A stretch of 64,000 bases of DNA from contig OX578139.1 of NCBI GenBank assembly GCA_951213105.1, forward strand, positions 69,936,754 through 70,000,753. Direction: 5' to 3'. Of this stretch, positions 1 to 11,596 are shown one piece after another. The DNA is from Amaurobius ferox (Eukaryota; Arthropoda; Arachnida; Araneae; Amaurobiidae). The notes beneath the pieces were generated by a model. The model made no database searches, was not told where the DNA came from, and worked only from the letters and a program-made list of their open reading frames with translations. How positions within the stretch are numbered: position 1 is the first letter of the stretch; each line of letters opens with the position of its first letter. A program made the position numbers and the translations under genes.

Positions 1-296
1 CCTGGGAACACCGCGTGCTATTGGCATATTTCGGGTGCGGTAGCCCGGTGGTTTGCGCGCTGGATTTGCACACTCCCACAACTGCCGCTGTGTTCATGCA
101 GAGTACGATCACGTTAAACATGTGGGTCCATAAGTCCTTCCGAGAGGTTGGTGGTAGGGGAAGGAGGGTACGGTCCCTGTGGATGCCTCCCCCACTGGGT
201 TCCGGTCTAAATTGGGTGGCACTTCTCGGCCGTCCAAACAGCTACCTTACACCTTTCTGGTAGGTCGGACGGTCGGGGTTTCAACAACAACAACAC
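1..296 (+). repeat. SINE with truncated 5S-like head
   Basis: Bases 1-27 match the 3' end of a 5S rRNA-like head (CTGGGAACACCGCGTGCTATT), cut by the window edge. A tRNA-like segment follows in which the B box is missing, then the body and the tail with GTCGGACGGTC and a CAACAA end. It has the same structure as the complete copy at 59004-59402. Confidence 0.75.
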
Positions 297-418
297 TAAA
301 AACAGGTTTTTCGTGTTTTAGAGTGCCTGAAACATATACATCCGTCGAAGACTGGAGTTCTAATTTTCGACCCGGTTCCAATACTTTCCCTATACATTAC
401 CATATATTGTAGTAAAAG
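297..418 (+). repeat. Family I element, 3' end fragment
   Basis: About 120 bases match the hairpin end of family I: the block ending in ACTTTCCCTATACATTACC and the following inverted arm, without the element's left part. The SINE lies directly against it. Confidence 0.6.
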
Positions 419-896
419 TAATAACAGAATTTGAAAATGGTGAATATACAAGTTCCTTGATTAACTTATACAACCAATATTTTAAGTATGAAGTTATCAT
501 CTTTCAGATTCCATTCAAAGCTTGTTGGGAGGAGCATTTTTCGTTTTTTTACAATGGTGTTAAATAGAAACTTTGCGATAATATATTCGATCGCACAGGA
601 ACCGATTTTTGTGAAAATCGCTCAGAATTCTACATCAAAATATCCCCAAATCGCACCGAGACGTATCGTCTGTAGTCCATACTTAGATACCCCCGTATCA
701 AATTCTGTGACTATCTGTAGCTTAGATTTGCCACTACATCGTCAACAGATGAATAGATGCACATATGAAAGCACGGAAAAACTATTCTTTTAGAATGAAA
801 ACGTGCACGGAGATAGAAGATAACGCTCAGATACTTTTTCTATCTGATACTTTTTCTCTGATACTTTTCCTTTTTTTGCTATCTGGCGAGTGAAAA
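419..896. other. Unassigned, 419-896
   Basis: No gene or repeat recognised, apart from a short run of GATACTTTTTCT-type repeats near 826-870. A 101-codon open frame at 488-793 has no signal or cysteine pattern and is not supported. Confidence 0.4.
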
Positions 897-1290
897 AGAA
901 CAAGACAGATCAATCATGCATAAAGCATTGATTAATGAACACTTTTCAACTGAAATGCAATTTTATTTAAACATCTCTAAAATGCGATACATTGAGCGCT
1001 GATATTTTTTAAATTATTACAGTACTACAGTAATTTATTATTCTTGGAAACTTAAAACTTCATCAAAAGGGCAATGCTATAATTCGACTGCTTCTCTATA
1101 TAAAACCAATGAATATTCCATTCATGTCACTCATATTGCAGATTCCAGAGCTAAATAATTTTGCGTGACAAAAAAATTCAGCAATTTGTATACAACTTAT
1201 CTTGCAATCGCTTGATTTGTTTACATTCTGCATACTATGGAAATTAGGGTTCGTTACATAATCAAAGTTTAGTGACCATTTTTTAATCCA
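897..1290 (+). repeat. Family III element, 5' part
   Basis: It begins with the family III start (ATCAATCATGCATAAAGCATT), carries the CAACTGAAATGCAATTT block and fades near 1290. It lies in the presumed first intron of gene A, ahead of the CysA exon. Confidence 0.65.
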
Positions 1291-1454
1291 AAATAAATCA
1301 TTATATCTACCTATTTGTTTTATTCTGTATTATTAGCGAAATGTCTTACGGTTCATTTTCACAATTGTTGAAGTGAATTACTTTATATTATTATGTATTA
1401 TAACTCACAGTTCTCTTTCTATTTGGCATTTATTTTCTTTGTTTGAATTCAAAG

Positions 1455-1560
1455 GCTGGAAAGTCCTGCAAATCTCAAGATGACTGTGAAGCAGAGGATG
1501 AGTGCTGCATGATGATTCTCACCTTTATTGGTGGACGGTGCAAAAAATACTTGAAAGAAG
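1455..1560 (+). CDS. Gene A CysA exon (first five cysteines)
   Basis: The acceptor is AAAG before 1455 and the donor GTAAAT follows 1560. The exon enters in phase 0 and leaves after the first base of a codon (GAA G|). It encodes 35 residues. The visible order is S-C-K-S-Q-D-D-C, an acidic run, E-C-C, a hydrophobic stretch M-M-I-L-T-F-I-G-G-R-C, then K-K-Y-L-K-E. Length and phase match the CysA exons of genes B and C. It is too short to appear as a conventional ORF; it was recognised from the cysteine pattern and splice sites. Confidence 0.85.
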
Positions 1561-2115
1561 GTAAATATCGTACAATAACTTAGAAAAAAAAATTCTAAAA
1601 TATAATTCTACAAAGAACTCATGCCTCAGTGGAGAATACAAAAATCAATATTCGGTTGTCCAGTCGGCGCTTGATCCCATAAGCTGTTGAGAAGATTATC
1701 GTTCCCACTATATAGTTAAAGCGAAATTCTTTATCTTACTTTCTTTACCTTCGGATTTCCAATTTATGATCAAGATTATCTGCCTATTCCTCTACATTTT
1801 ATGTTCCCTACTTGAACTTAATTCATAAAAATAAAACAAGATGTTTGTCTGTCTGTTGGTCGCGAAGTGGAAAATCTAAGCAAATCACAACAACGATATT
1901 TGATACAGTGATACTCAGGTTCAAAGATACCTCGGAGAGATTTTTTTTTAAATTCGATTTAGTTTTTCAGTTATTAAATGTTGAAGCGTTAATTTCAGCG
2001 ATTTTCACAAAAATTAGTACCATTAAAATATAATCGCAGAGTTTTTTTCTGGACACCATTGTAAATATCGAAGAATGAACTTTTCAACGAACTTAAACAG
2101 AAATATATACACACG

Positions 2116-2149
<34 letters not shown>

Positions 2150-2255
2150 CATACACGTACACATTTCACTTTTTATTTTTTGCATTTTGGATGGCACACA
2201 TTCAACTTTTTAACACTTTACAACAAAGTTGAAAAGTGTTTATGACTTTGTTCAT

Positions 2256-2297
<42 letters not shown>

Positions 2298-5200
2298 CGT
2301 TAGCACGATAACTGCCGTAAAAATGAGTTTATCAAAATGAAATTTTAGTATGTTGTTCAGACGGTCTGTAGGACCTATGGGAATATAAATAAATGATATC
2401 ACCCAATTAGTTTTTTATTGAACCCGGGTTGAAAAAATGAAATACATTGAACCCTATGGGACCTAATTTTTCAAACATTTTTTAAGTAAATTTAAAATTC
2501 ACGAATTGCTTCGAAATTTTTAGGAAATATTCACATTATCCCATAGAATATATAAAAAAAAATTCAGTAAAATATGTTAAGTAGTTTTTTAATTAAAAAA
2601 ATTATTTAATATAGGGAAAAAAACAAATTCAATTAAATTCTGACTTTGGGATATCTTCCAGAAAGAAAAGAGAGAGATATTATATAATAAATATCTCTCC
2701 ATTTGTTTAAACGTTTTGCATATGGGAGTGGCTTCATATTTTAAAATAAATTTGGTAGATAACAATTTTTCATTTTTTTTAAATTTTATATAACTCTTCT
2801 TGATAAATTTAATTGATGGCATTTTAAATGCACTTTCCTACGTCCTAGAGAGTTAAAATTTGGTACACAGCTTAAATTTGTTGAACATTTTATTCGACAA
2901 AAATTTGATGGATCTTTAAATATAGATCATACATTTTTTTCGAAATGGCCTGAAAATAATCCCCGTTCACTTCTATAAATCATTGGTGTAATATTGTTAA
3001 AAATTCTGATGTGGACAGCACATGTCTTTCTCTGCAGACTCATATTCGTTCTCTTTATTTATTCAATGATAATTTGAGTTTATCTGCACAACATAAGTAT
3101 TTTAAATGACATTGAATTTACACGTTAAACTTAAATTTGGTTCTCATTTGATAGCTGGACTTATTGTCAAAGGTTACGTAGCGAAAACGCGAAAAAACTA
3201 GAATATCTCAAGAACGGCTAGTCCTAGAGTAATGGGGTAAGTCTTATTCTTTTTGTTGTCAAAAATCACATATAAAATAGGAATTTAATTAATATAATTG
3301 AGCACACGTAGTCTTTTATTTTTATATATAACGATTTTTGCTGGCCATTTCGCAAAAATAGCCCGTTCCTTTTTCCCGAATCGTAGTAGAATAACCTACA
3401 AATGATTTATATACAAAATTTTGTTAAATTTGGTATATAAATCACTTGTAGGGTATTGAAATATTATACTCCAAATTTTGTTAAATTTGGTTCATTAGTT
3501 TTTAGCTAGAGTGGATAAAGGCAATTTCTGCGGCCATTTCGCAAAGAAGGCAGATTCTTTTATTACGAATCGTACTATAATCTAATGAACATCAGGATTT
3601 CCCACAAAAAACATACCTACCAAATTGTATGAAATTCGGTCCATTAGTTTTTCAATTAGAGTGGATGTAATATCCACACAGACACACAGAAACATACACA
3701 GATACACCCTTACACACACAGACGTCTTCCTAAAAGTAGTTTTTTCGTGTTCTAGAAGTCCCAAAACGTGTAGATCCTTTGAAAATTCGAGTTCCGATCT
3801 TCGGCACGATTCCAATACTTTGAGTACATACACATACACATATATATTATCTGTGTATTATCTGTGTATCTAAATTCCGTGCCTATGCAATTACAATAGT
3901 TGTGATTTTAAATGATCCCTAAACTTTTATTATTTCTTCAAGGAAGCCTAATTTTAACATATGCAGAATGCAAATATCTCAAGCGATTGTAAGATGAATT
4001 ACATAAGAATTGCTGAATTTTTTTCACACAAAATTATTTAGCTCTGGAGTCTGGAATACAAGTTATATGAATGAAATATTCATTGATTTTGCATAAAGAA
4101 TCAGATGATTTATATTTCGATACAGTTTTAAATATTTAAGTATAATAAATTACTGTAGTACTGTGATAATGTAAAAGATATTACCACTGAATGAATCCCA
4201 TTTTAGAAATTTTTAAAATGAAATTACATTTCAGTTGGAAAGTGTTTCATAATCAATGCTTATGCATGATTGATCTTTCTTGTTATTTTTTGAGATTGGC
4301 GACACTGGTCTCTTTATTCAAGGCTCCAATGGATCAGATGTATGCAGCGTTTTTTCAGGTATTCTTGTTTCCTATTATTTTTCAATCTTTATGCATGTTG
4401 TCCAGGTTATCAAAGTTTATAGATATAATCTATCACTGATATCAGAGACATGCATTTTGTGTTCATTTTTATGAAATACTTGAACTTGATAAAGAGTTTT
4501 ATCGAAATGAACAATTCATTATTAGGCCTAGGGCTTGTCCACGTGTAAAGTTATCATGCTTGGATTTTATTTGATATTATTTTATCGATTCCTTTCCATT
4601 GATATTTTTGGTTTGTCTTCAGCTTGATCACTTTTTTTTCCCAATGGCCAGGCACTATATTCTAGCACTAGACTACTCTAGCACTAGAGTCTACGTCGAC
4701 TTACGTCGTTTGCTCTATGTACGGCCGAAATCCTGAGCCATTTTGCCGTCCTAGGACGTTGCCCCAGGCGCACCAGAGGGGGGCGGAACATACTGCGCCC
4801 ACAACACATAACATCCATGTCTTACGTGGGACTCGAACCCCCAACGTGGCGGCCGATCGATCGCTGGAAACGCTCGCCTTGACCGTTCGGCCACCACGTC
4901 GACTTAAATAAGCCAACAACAGATGGCGTTCCTAGGTGGTCACCCGCCCAAGTACTATCCGCGCCCGATGCTGCTTAACTTCGGTGATCTAACGGGAACC
5001 GGTCAGCTTGATGACTAGAGGTTTGCATTTATATTTTCCACTTGATTGATGATTCTCTGTTTGATAATTTTATTTGTAAAGCATTTTGTAATGTTAGGGT
5101 TTTTTGAATTGAAAATTCTCTCTAGTCTTTCATTGGATTTTTAAACTTTTATTATATATATATATATATATATATATATTTAAAAAAGTAACTGACGCAG

Positions 5201-5329
5201 CTACCGCTGTTTGACGAATTTCTCGTTTCTCGAGTTTCTCTTCTTCGTACTGAAAAAACTACAGCATATAAAAATATGAAATTTGGTACACTTTTAGAAA
5301 AAGTTCTGGGAAACACGCTGAAATAAACC

Positions 5330-5414
<85 letters not shown>

Positions 5415-6409
5415 AGTTTAAGAATTATTTAATGTCAAAGACAAAATATTTGAGATTCGAGTTCGCGTCCCTGGGTAGACTAATAATAGAAAGACTACGA
5501 ATTTTTGCATGCAGGTACCTACGTCGGTGCATTTTTGCAGGAAGGAGCCCCTTTTTTTAATTTCGATGTAGTTTACGAGATACTTTACTTTTTAAGCACT
5601 TATGAAGTGAAAAATGTTCTTTCGTATCTGCACGTCCAGCGATTTCTCTGTCTCGTATCGCAAAAACTATAGCATACAAAAATATGAAATTTGGTACATT
5701 TATAGAGAAATAATAGGGTTACATGATGAAATAAACCGTTTACCAGTTTAATCTGTGGTTCAGTTTGAAACTGACGCGAAGCGAGCTCTGGATGAAGGAT
5801 CAAGGAATTCAGATTTTTCCTGGGCTGGGGCCCCCCCCCTGCTTTTATAATACCTCCTGCGGAAAACAGGCAGAATTTGATACTAGAATTTTTAGAAGAG
5901 ATGGATGTGAAGCGAGCTCTGCGCGGATGTTGGCGCAGAGTTCGCTGGCGAACGGATGTTGGCGATGTGTAGCGACAGATGTTGGCGATGGATCCTCTCG
6001 ACGGATGTTGGCGATGTGTAGCGAGCAGGGTACAGAGCCCCCTAGTGTATTATGAAATTGTCGTATAGAAAGAACACACTTTTATTTCATTGAGCTATAT
6101 ATATTCTAATGGTACCCAGGTATCTTTGTTTGTATATATAAAGAGAAAATAACATCCTATTTTATTTTTAAGGTTCCATCTGTGTGAGGGACCTTCATGG
6201 TCTGAAGCATGACGATGAAGATATCTACAAATACAGCTGTCCTTGTGCGCCAGGAACTGATTGCAAGCCTGGAGATAAGAATGTCAGTTTTTGATTTTTT
6301 CACATTTTATATATAGTGATTACATTTCATTTACTATAGAACTTTAGTATGATTTATTTATTTTTATTTTTTATTTCAGTCTATAATCCCGCTTGACAAA
6401 TGTGAATAA
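1455..6409 (+). CDS. Gene A: secreted ten-cysteine MIT/prokineticin-like peptide (5' partial)
   Basis: Three exons are visible: 1455-1560, 6173-6282 and 6380-6406 plus stop 6407-6409. They give 81 codons from the CysA exon onward. Seen: ten cysteines spaced C-x5-C-x5-CC-x10-C-x9-C-x18-C-P-C-x5-C-x13-C, with all splice sites GT-AG and introns of 4,612 and 97 bp. Known: this spacing is that of the prokineticin / MIT-like / astakine fold, a small secreted disulfide-rich ligand. Inferred: a venom peptide or an astakine-like cytokine. The N-terminal AVIT motif needed by vertebrate prokineticins is not seen; the CysA exon begins A-G-K-S-C. The signal-peptide exon is not found in bases 1-1454 and, given 4.7- and 9.9-kb first introns in genes C and B, probably lies upstream of the window. 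The reading frame is intact, so this is not an obvious pseudogene. Confidence 0.8.
2107..2162. repeat. CA/TA microsatellite
   Basis: ACAC repeats pass into TATA repeats and ACATACACG units, in intron sequence of gene A. Confidence 0.85.
2206..4288 (-). mobile_element. Composite family III element, about 2.1 kb
   Basis: Read on the minus strand it starts with the family III start near 4288 and ends with the hairpin AACACTTT...AAAGTGTT at 2210-2240. A CTGT tetranucleotide run (2256-2297) lies beside the hairpin. A segment related to family I, with its own CA-rich microsatellite at 3675-3722, occupies the middle (about 3005-3830). The same composite occurs on the plus strand near 27054-28889 and 32801-34591. 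No coding capacity was seen, so it is non-autonomous. Confidence 0.65.
4690..5022 (-). repeat. Composite 5S/tRNA-like SINE (Ser/Leu-like tRNA part)
   Basis: On the minus strand a 5S rRNA-like block (AAGTTAAGCAGCATCGGGCG and following bases, about 5013-4930) is joined to a tRNA-like block. The tRNA-like block has an A box (TGGCCGAACGGTCAAGGCG) and an intact B box (GGTTCGAGTCCC) at about 4900-4825. A GC-rich body to 4690 follows. The tRNA part differs from that of the other SINEs in the window. Confidence 0.75.
5149..5412. repeat. TA microsatellites with a diverged repeat between
   Basis: TA runs occupy 5152-5180 and 5333-5411. The sequence between them (5190-5332, containing ATATGAAATTTGGTACA and AATAAACCGTTTA) recurs in diverged form at about 5625-5745. 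Confidence 0.8.
5413..6172. other. Gene A intron, GC-rich short-repeat island
   Basis: It contains the second copy of the AATAAACCGTTTA repeat and a GC-richer island (about 5760-6050). In the island a unit like GGATGTTGGCGATGTGTAGC recurs about four times between 5925 and 6020. The frame open across it shows no family similarity and is not called. Confidence 0.5.
6173..6282 (+). CDS. Gene A CysB exon (four cysteines, C-P-C)
   Basis: The acceptor is TTTTTAAG and the donor GTCAGT. The first two bases complete a glycine codon started in the previous exon. The exon holds S-I-C-V-R-D, a charged loop rich in D, H and K, then Y-S-C-P-C-A-P-G-T-D-C and K-P-G-D-K-N. The C-P-C followed by five residues and C is shared by all three genes. 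Reading through the donor would hit TGA within four codons, which supports splicing at 6282. Confidence 0.85.
6380..6409 (+). CDS. Gene A C-terminal exon
   Basis: A pyrimidine-rich acceptor (TTATTTCAG) precedes a nine-codon exon, S-I-I-P-L-D-K-C-E, with stop TAA at 6407-6409. It supplies the tenth cysteine. The phase (0) agrees with the upstream donor, and the intron is only 97 bp. The exon is far shorter than that of gene C, so the C-terminal tail is the least conserved part of the family. Confidence 0.8.
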   Translation, partial: SIIPLDKCE

Positions 6410-6504
6410 CTTCTACGTGCTCCAACAACGTTCTCCTGGATTCTAATTTGTCAAGATAGGAGCTCGCTCAATTCCATAGAGGATAAAATATGTACAGATC
6501 AAGA

Positions 6505-6510
6505 AATAAA
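6505..6510 (+). promoter_or_regulatory. Poly(A) signal of gene A
   Basis: An AATAAA lies 95 bases after the gene A stop codon in non-repetitive sequence. It is the first canonical hexamer after the stop and a reasonable 3' end for a short peptide transcript. Confidence 0.6.
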
Positions 6511-6955
6511 ATGAATCGTTAAAATACTGTTAGCAGTATATTTTCACAGACGTTTTTTTCTGTTTTTTAAGCAGAAACATTGTTTTGCACGATGAGCTAA
6601 GCCTTTTCTAGCTCCCAATTTTTTTTTTGAAATTGAATAAATTGAATAAATTGCTGAAAGTGAAAAGCATTTCCGAAACCATGTACGTTATCAAGAGCCA
6701 TACATGTTTCGTTAATGCGGATTCTACGTTTCTGTGTTTATTACTGTAAATTGTAATACAGAAATACTGCACATGGCCCGACGTAGAAGAAAATACAAAT
6801 TGGATCAGATATACGACAAATCAAATATATCAGCGTGTGGCTAAGTATTTACAGGAGAATGTAATGTAATGAAAAGGAAGAAGTATATAATAATATAATT
6901 GTATTTACCCCTTGCGTTGCGTAGCTGTGTAGATTACATGATACATACATACATA
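6511..6955. other. Intergenic, 3' of gene A
   Basis: AT-rich sequence after the poly(A) signal; no repeat or gene recognised. Confidence 0.4.
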
Positions 6956-6969
6956 CATACATATATATG

Positions 6970-7061
<92 letters not shown>

Positions 7062-7119
7062 CGTATATGTATATATATATATGTATATATGTATGTATAT
7101 ATATATATATACATATACG

Positions 7120-7182
<63 letters not shown>

Positions 7183-7192
7183 GTACATATAT
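6940..7192. repeat. TA/TACA microsatellite block
   Basis: Nearly pure TATA with interspersed CATA and CGTA units. The open frames it produces on both strands are repeat artefacts. Confidence 0.95.
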
Positions 7193-7556
7193 TAAATTAA
7201 AATAACAAATACTAAAGTGCAGGAGTGTGAATCAGTAACCACAGTATCAAACCGCGAGCAATATAAAAGCGTGTAGTGAATAGCAAAAAGCAACGAGGAA
7301 GGGCCGGAAAAGTAGAGCACGGAGAGGCCAGGACAAGGAAAATATTAAAGAATAGTATATCTGCCAGAAACGTCTTCAGGGGCACATTCTAGACAGACAT
7401 ACTAAAATCCGTTGTTTTTATGATTGCATAAAAACACGTGGTTAAAATATTATGCAATCTGTGCCCAACAACGGAATAACAAGAATAACAGAAAAAACCA
7501 AATAGAATAAAATTCAATTATAAAACATAAAATACCACATAAACATGAAATATAAA
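7193..7556. other. Unassigned intergenic
   Basis: Moderately GC-rich around 7290-7340; no gene or known repeat recognised. Confidence 0.35.
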
Positions 7557-7557
7557 T

Positions 7558-7589
<32 letters not shown>

Positions 7590-7667
7590 CATATATGTAT
7601 ACATACATATACATACATATAGATATATATATATATACATATATGTATATATATATATATATGTATG

Positions 7668-7702
<35 letters not shown>

Positions 7703-7776
7703 GTATACATGTATATTTATATATATATGTGTGCATATATATATGTATATATATATGTATATATATGTATATATAA
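7557..7776. repeat. TA/TACA microsatellite
   Basis: TATA with CATA/GTAT interruptions, and a further TA run at 7919-7971. Both are simple repeats. Confidence 0.95.
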
Positions 7777-7921
7777 CTCGTGTTTTGCATTTTTTTCCAT
7801 TTGATTGATGATTTGCTGTTTTATATTATATATTATTCTGTGGGTGTTTTAGAAAGTTAGGTTTATCGTGTTGCAGCTTCTTACTTTTCGTTCATTGGAT
7901 TTTCAAACTACTTTTATTATA

Positions 7922-7972
<51 letters not shown>

Positions 7973-8488
7973 CCCCACGTCAATATGTTTTTCATCTACA
8001 ATTTTCTCAGTCACGAGAAAATTGCAGAATGTAACGTCATTTCATTGCTGCCATTTATGGACAAAGAGAAAACAAGCTGCCATTTATGGGCAAGAGAAAT
8101 TACCATACAGATTCTTTCTTCCACACAAGGGTCTAAAAGAATAATAAAAGTGAAAATTCGCGCTGTAGCCTATATACGCACTGCTTTTGAATTGAATTTG
8201 ATGAAGCATTGTGTTTCGGCCGAGTATAATGGCCACGGTCATATGTTCTCGAAAACTGCAGGGCAATTTGCGTTTTCCGAAGAAGCAAAATAGGTTTATA
8301 GGAATTTTTGTTTACAATACGAACTTGAAACTCTCATGAATCTGAGAAGCATCGATTAAAGAGTGGTTTCTTTGTTCTTGCAAGAAATATGATTTTGCGT
8401 ATCTAAGAGGAGTCGAAAAATTATAAAGCAAAATGGACAAAAGGAATTTTGAAATACAGGACTTGGGCACTGCTTTAGTAGCAAAAAA
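7973..8488. other. Unassigned, contains an unsupported 141-codon frame
   Basis: An open frame (7868-8293) crosses the TA run and continues about 105 codons in complex sequence. Its translation has no motif I recognise, no signal peptide and no splice context. A short internal repeat (CTGCCATTTATGG, twice near 8050-8090) is present. I do not call a gene here. Confidence 0.35.
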
Positions 8489-9231
8489 TCTGCTGTAGGC
8501 AGCACATGACTTTCCCTGCAAACTTATATACACGTTATCTTTATTTTAATTAAATTTAATTCACTTTTAATTCAATTTTTCTTCTCATTTGGTAATTTGA
8601 TTTATTTTCAAAGGTGGCGTAGGGAAAACATAAAAAAACTAATATATCTCGAGAACGGCTAGTCCTAGTGTAATAGGGTTGGTCATATTCTTTTCTTCGT
8701 TAAAAATTACGTATAAAACGAGCATTTAATGGATATATTTGAGCATATGTATTTTTTTATTTTAGATTTCGTGGATTTTTGGAGGACATTTTGCAAAAAA
8801 AGGCAGGTTATTTTTTCCGAATCATACCAAAATCTATTCAGCACCAGGGTGACCCACAAGTGACTTACCTACCGAATTTTGTGAAATTCGGTGCATTAGT
8901 TTTTTAGCTAGAGTGGATACAAGCTGTTGCGGGCCATTTCGCAAAAAAAGCAGGTTCTGTTATCTCGAATCGTACCCAAAACTAATCAGCATCAGATTCT
9001 CCCACAAGTGACTTACCTACCCAATTTTATGAAATTCGGACCATTAGTTTTTTAGTTAAAGTGGATACAAAATCTGCATAGACAGACACACACACAGACG
9101 TCACGCTAAAAATAGTTTTTTCGTGTTCCAGAGGTCTCGAAACGTGTAGATCCGTCGAAAACTCGAGTTGCGATTTTTGGCATGATTCCATTACTTTCCC
9201 TATATATTACCATGTATTGCAGGGAAAGTAA
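8489..9231 (+). mobile_element. Family I element, complete (about 740 bp)
   Basis: It starts TCTGCTGTAGGCAGCACATG with the subterminal ACTTTCCCTGCA and ends in a hairpin whose distal arm is TGCAGGGAAAGT. A CA-rich stretch (9085-9100) lies near the hairpin end. It is flanked by A-runs. It has no coding capacity. The layout (asymmetric inverted repeats, terminal hairpin, microsatellite) is that of Helentron-associated elements. Confidence 0.65.
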
Positions 9232-9234
9232 AAA

Positions 9235-10446
9235 GGCAGAACCCACATGGAGCATACGTTAACTGAGTCGTTGCCATACCAAAATTTGAAAAAGAAAAGA
9301 AATAAAATTAAAGCAAAACCTAGAAAGTGGAATAAGAATATTAGAAAGGATTTACAACAAATTTTCGGTGAATTAAACTGCGAACAATTTAAAACTACGA
9401 ATAATTAAAACTACGAACAGTAGCTGCAAGGTACATAAATCCGCCATTGGTTCAAATATAAGTAATATCCTCGCTTCAAATCTCATTAGTATTGAATACA
9501 ATACATGAACAGTTAAAAAAATTGTTATAGTTTATTTTAGTCAACATAGTGCCAGCTCTTTTTCCAAAAGTATCTGCCATTTCTGAGTGATAAAATTAAT
9601 AGGAAAACAATGTATTTGGGAATCTAAATAGACAATATCATCAATTAACTTAAAAAACACGCGCAAAGTTATTGTAAAAATTAACTGTTGTTATTGTAAA
9701 AACTAACCCTGTCACTTTCATTATACATTATTATACTAATATATGGAAAGTAATGAGCAATATAGTCCATATAATAAAAGTTTTAAATAATTAATTCATC
9801 AATTTGGCGTCATTTCCGTTAACTTAGCAACATTTTTGCAATTTTGACGATGTTTCCGTCAATCTGGAGCAATATTTGACTAGATTATTCAAAGTTTGAA
9901 GAGAAACTTTTATATACTAAAAGGTATGCTCGTCATATGTAATTCTAAATTTGCAAAACATTACCTCACGTTTGACATTTTTATCAAATTGGCGAAATTT
10001 TCGTCTATTTGGCGACATCCAGCCGAATTTCTTGCCAAACTTATCTATCGCCAAGCATTATTGACGAAAGAACAGAGAAATGGGTTATTCTTATAGCAAA
10101 TTCTTATACTCTTTCCAAGATATTGAATGTTCATCAATTAGTCGTTGCTTTCGTTGATTCAGCGTCATTTTTAACAATTTGAAAATATTTTCGGCAGTTT
10201 GGCAACATTTAAAAAAAATGTCACCAAGTTGGCGATATTCCGTGAAATTTGTCGTTAAAATTTCGCCAAGCATTATGGAAGGAGAAATAGGTTATTCTTA
10301 TAGTAGATAAATGACTATTGCCGTCCAATTACAAAATTTTTACCCAAAGTATGGTCTCTCGTGAATGGAATGAACTAGAACCACGAGAATGATGGTAACA
10401 AATTGATTGCATAAAATTATATATGAAAAGTGGACATATTTCATAA
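9235..10446. repeat. Degenerate family II sequence
   Basis: The part from about 9720 carries motifs typical of family II (ATTTGGCGACAT, CGCCAAGCATTAT, GCAGATAAATGACTATTG) in decayed and partly duplicated form. Bases 9235-9720 hold nothing recognised. Confidence 0.5.
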
Positions 10447-10700
10447 TAGTTAATATTACTTTCCTTATATACATAGTATAATATATAAGAAAAGTATTGT
10501 GACGGGGTCGAAAATTTAAATTTGAGTTTTCGACGGGAGAGCACATTTTAAGCATACCTGAACACGAATCAAACATTTTGGAGATGATGTCTGATGTCTT
10601 TGTGTGTGTCACTGAGTCAGTAGAGAAGATATCTATTCGAACGAAATTTGGTACAAAAATTACAATCCGTGAATACTGGAAGCTTATTGTTTTTATTCGC
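10447..10700 (-). repeat. Family II fragment, hairpin end
   Basis: It begins with the hairpin (ACTTTCCTTATATAC... AAGAAAAGT) and runs through GACGGGGTCGAAAATT and the TG-rich stretch, then changes orientation at about 10700. Confidence 0.6.
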
Positions 10701-10770
10701 AATTGATTTTTTCAAAATATCATTCGAAAATATGGGTATTTTCCGAACATTCGATTGCGTTTAAAAAAAA

Positions 10771-11565
10771 TCTGACGTGGGCAGCACATGATTTTCCTTA
10801 TATAATGCAATGAATTTAATAATTTTACAGTAAAAAAAAAATAGATTATTTTTATAGTAGTTATTTATATTCTTTCCAAAATATTGAATTTTCGTCAATG
10901 AGTCGTCATTTTCCATGTCGTCGTCATCAATGAGTCGTTATTGATTTAGTGTCATTTTTATCCATTAGGCGAGTTTTTGGTTAATTTAGCAACATTTAAA
11001 AAAGTCGCCAAGTTGGCGACATTCCACCAAATTTGTCGCCAAAATCTCGCCAAGCGTTATGGACGAAGAAATAAGTTATTCTTACAGCAGATAAATGACT
11101 ATTGGCGTTCAAATACAAAAGTATTACTCAAAGTATCTTTATTCATGAATGGAACAAGCTAGATCTACGAGAATGATCTCACCCAATTTATCTCATGGTA
11201 TTACGTATGAAAAGTGAACATGTTTCTCAATAGGAAATATTTTTTTTTATTTTATACGACTTTTTGATATTTTTTCTAAAAAATGTGCAATATCTCGAGA
11301 ACGGTTCATGTTAGCGTTCTAAAATTTATGTCAATCGTTTTCTAATGAAAAAATACATAAGAAATATCTATTTGCGTAATTTTATTAGCGGTTTTGATTT
11401 TTTGACGATTTTTTCAAAATTTCACTCGAAAATTTAGGGAATTCTGAACATTCGATTGCGTATAAATGCAATAAGCTTCCAGTATTTACGGATTGTGATT
11501 TTTGCACCAAATTTCGTTCGAATCGGTCCATTCGTTCGTTAAATATCGTCTCCACAGACTCACTG

Positions 11566-11596
<31 letters not shown>

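Noticed and set aside
15..412. Protein-coding frames over the SINE copies (also at 53129-53371, 55140-55379 and 55507-55710)
   Set aside because: The same peptide appears wherever the SINE body occurs; it is non-coding repeat sequence.
3582..3873. Frames of about 85 codons shared by 3582-3873, 27506-27697 and 33177-33468
   Set aside because: They are the family I-like core of the composite element translated around its microsatellite; no coding signal.
4701..4919. Paired frames of 64-72 codons on opposite strands
   Set aside because: They cover the tRNA-like and GC-rich parts of the composite SINE.
6849..7200. Several overlapping 69-98-codon frames on both strands
   Set aside because: They are translations of TA/TACA microsatellite (Y-I repeats) with no complex sequence.
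7450..7804. Frames rich in Y, I, H and T
   Set aside because: Microsatellite translation, as above.
7868..8293. 141-codon frame with about 105 codons of complex sequence
   Set aside because: No recognised domain, signal, cysteine pattern or splice context; it begins inside a TA run. Transcript data could reopen it.
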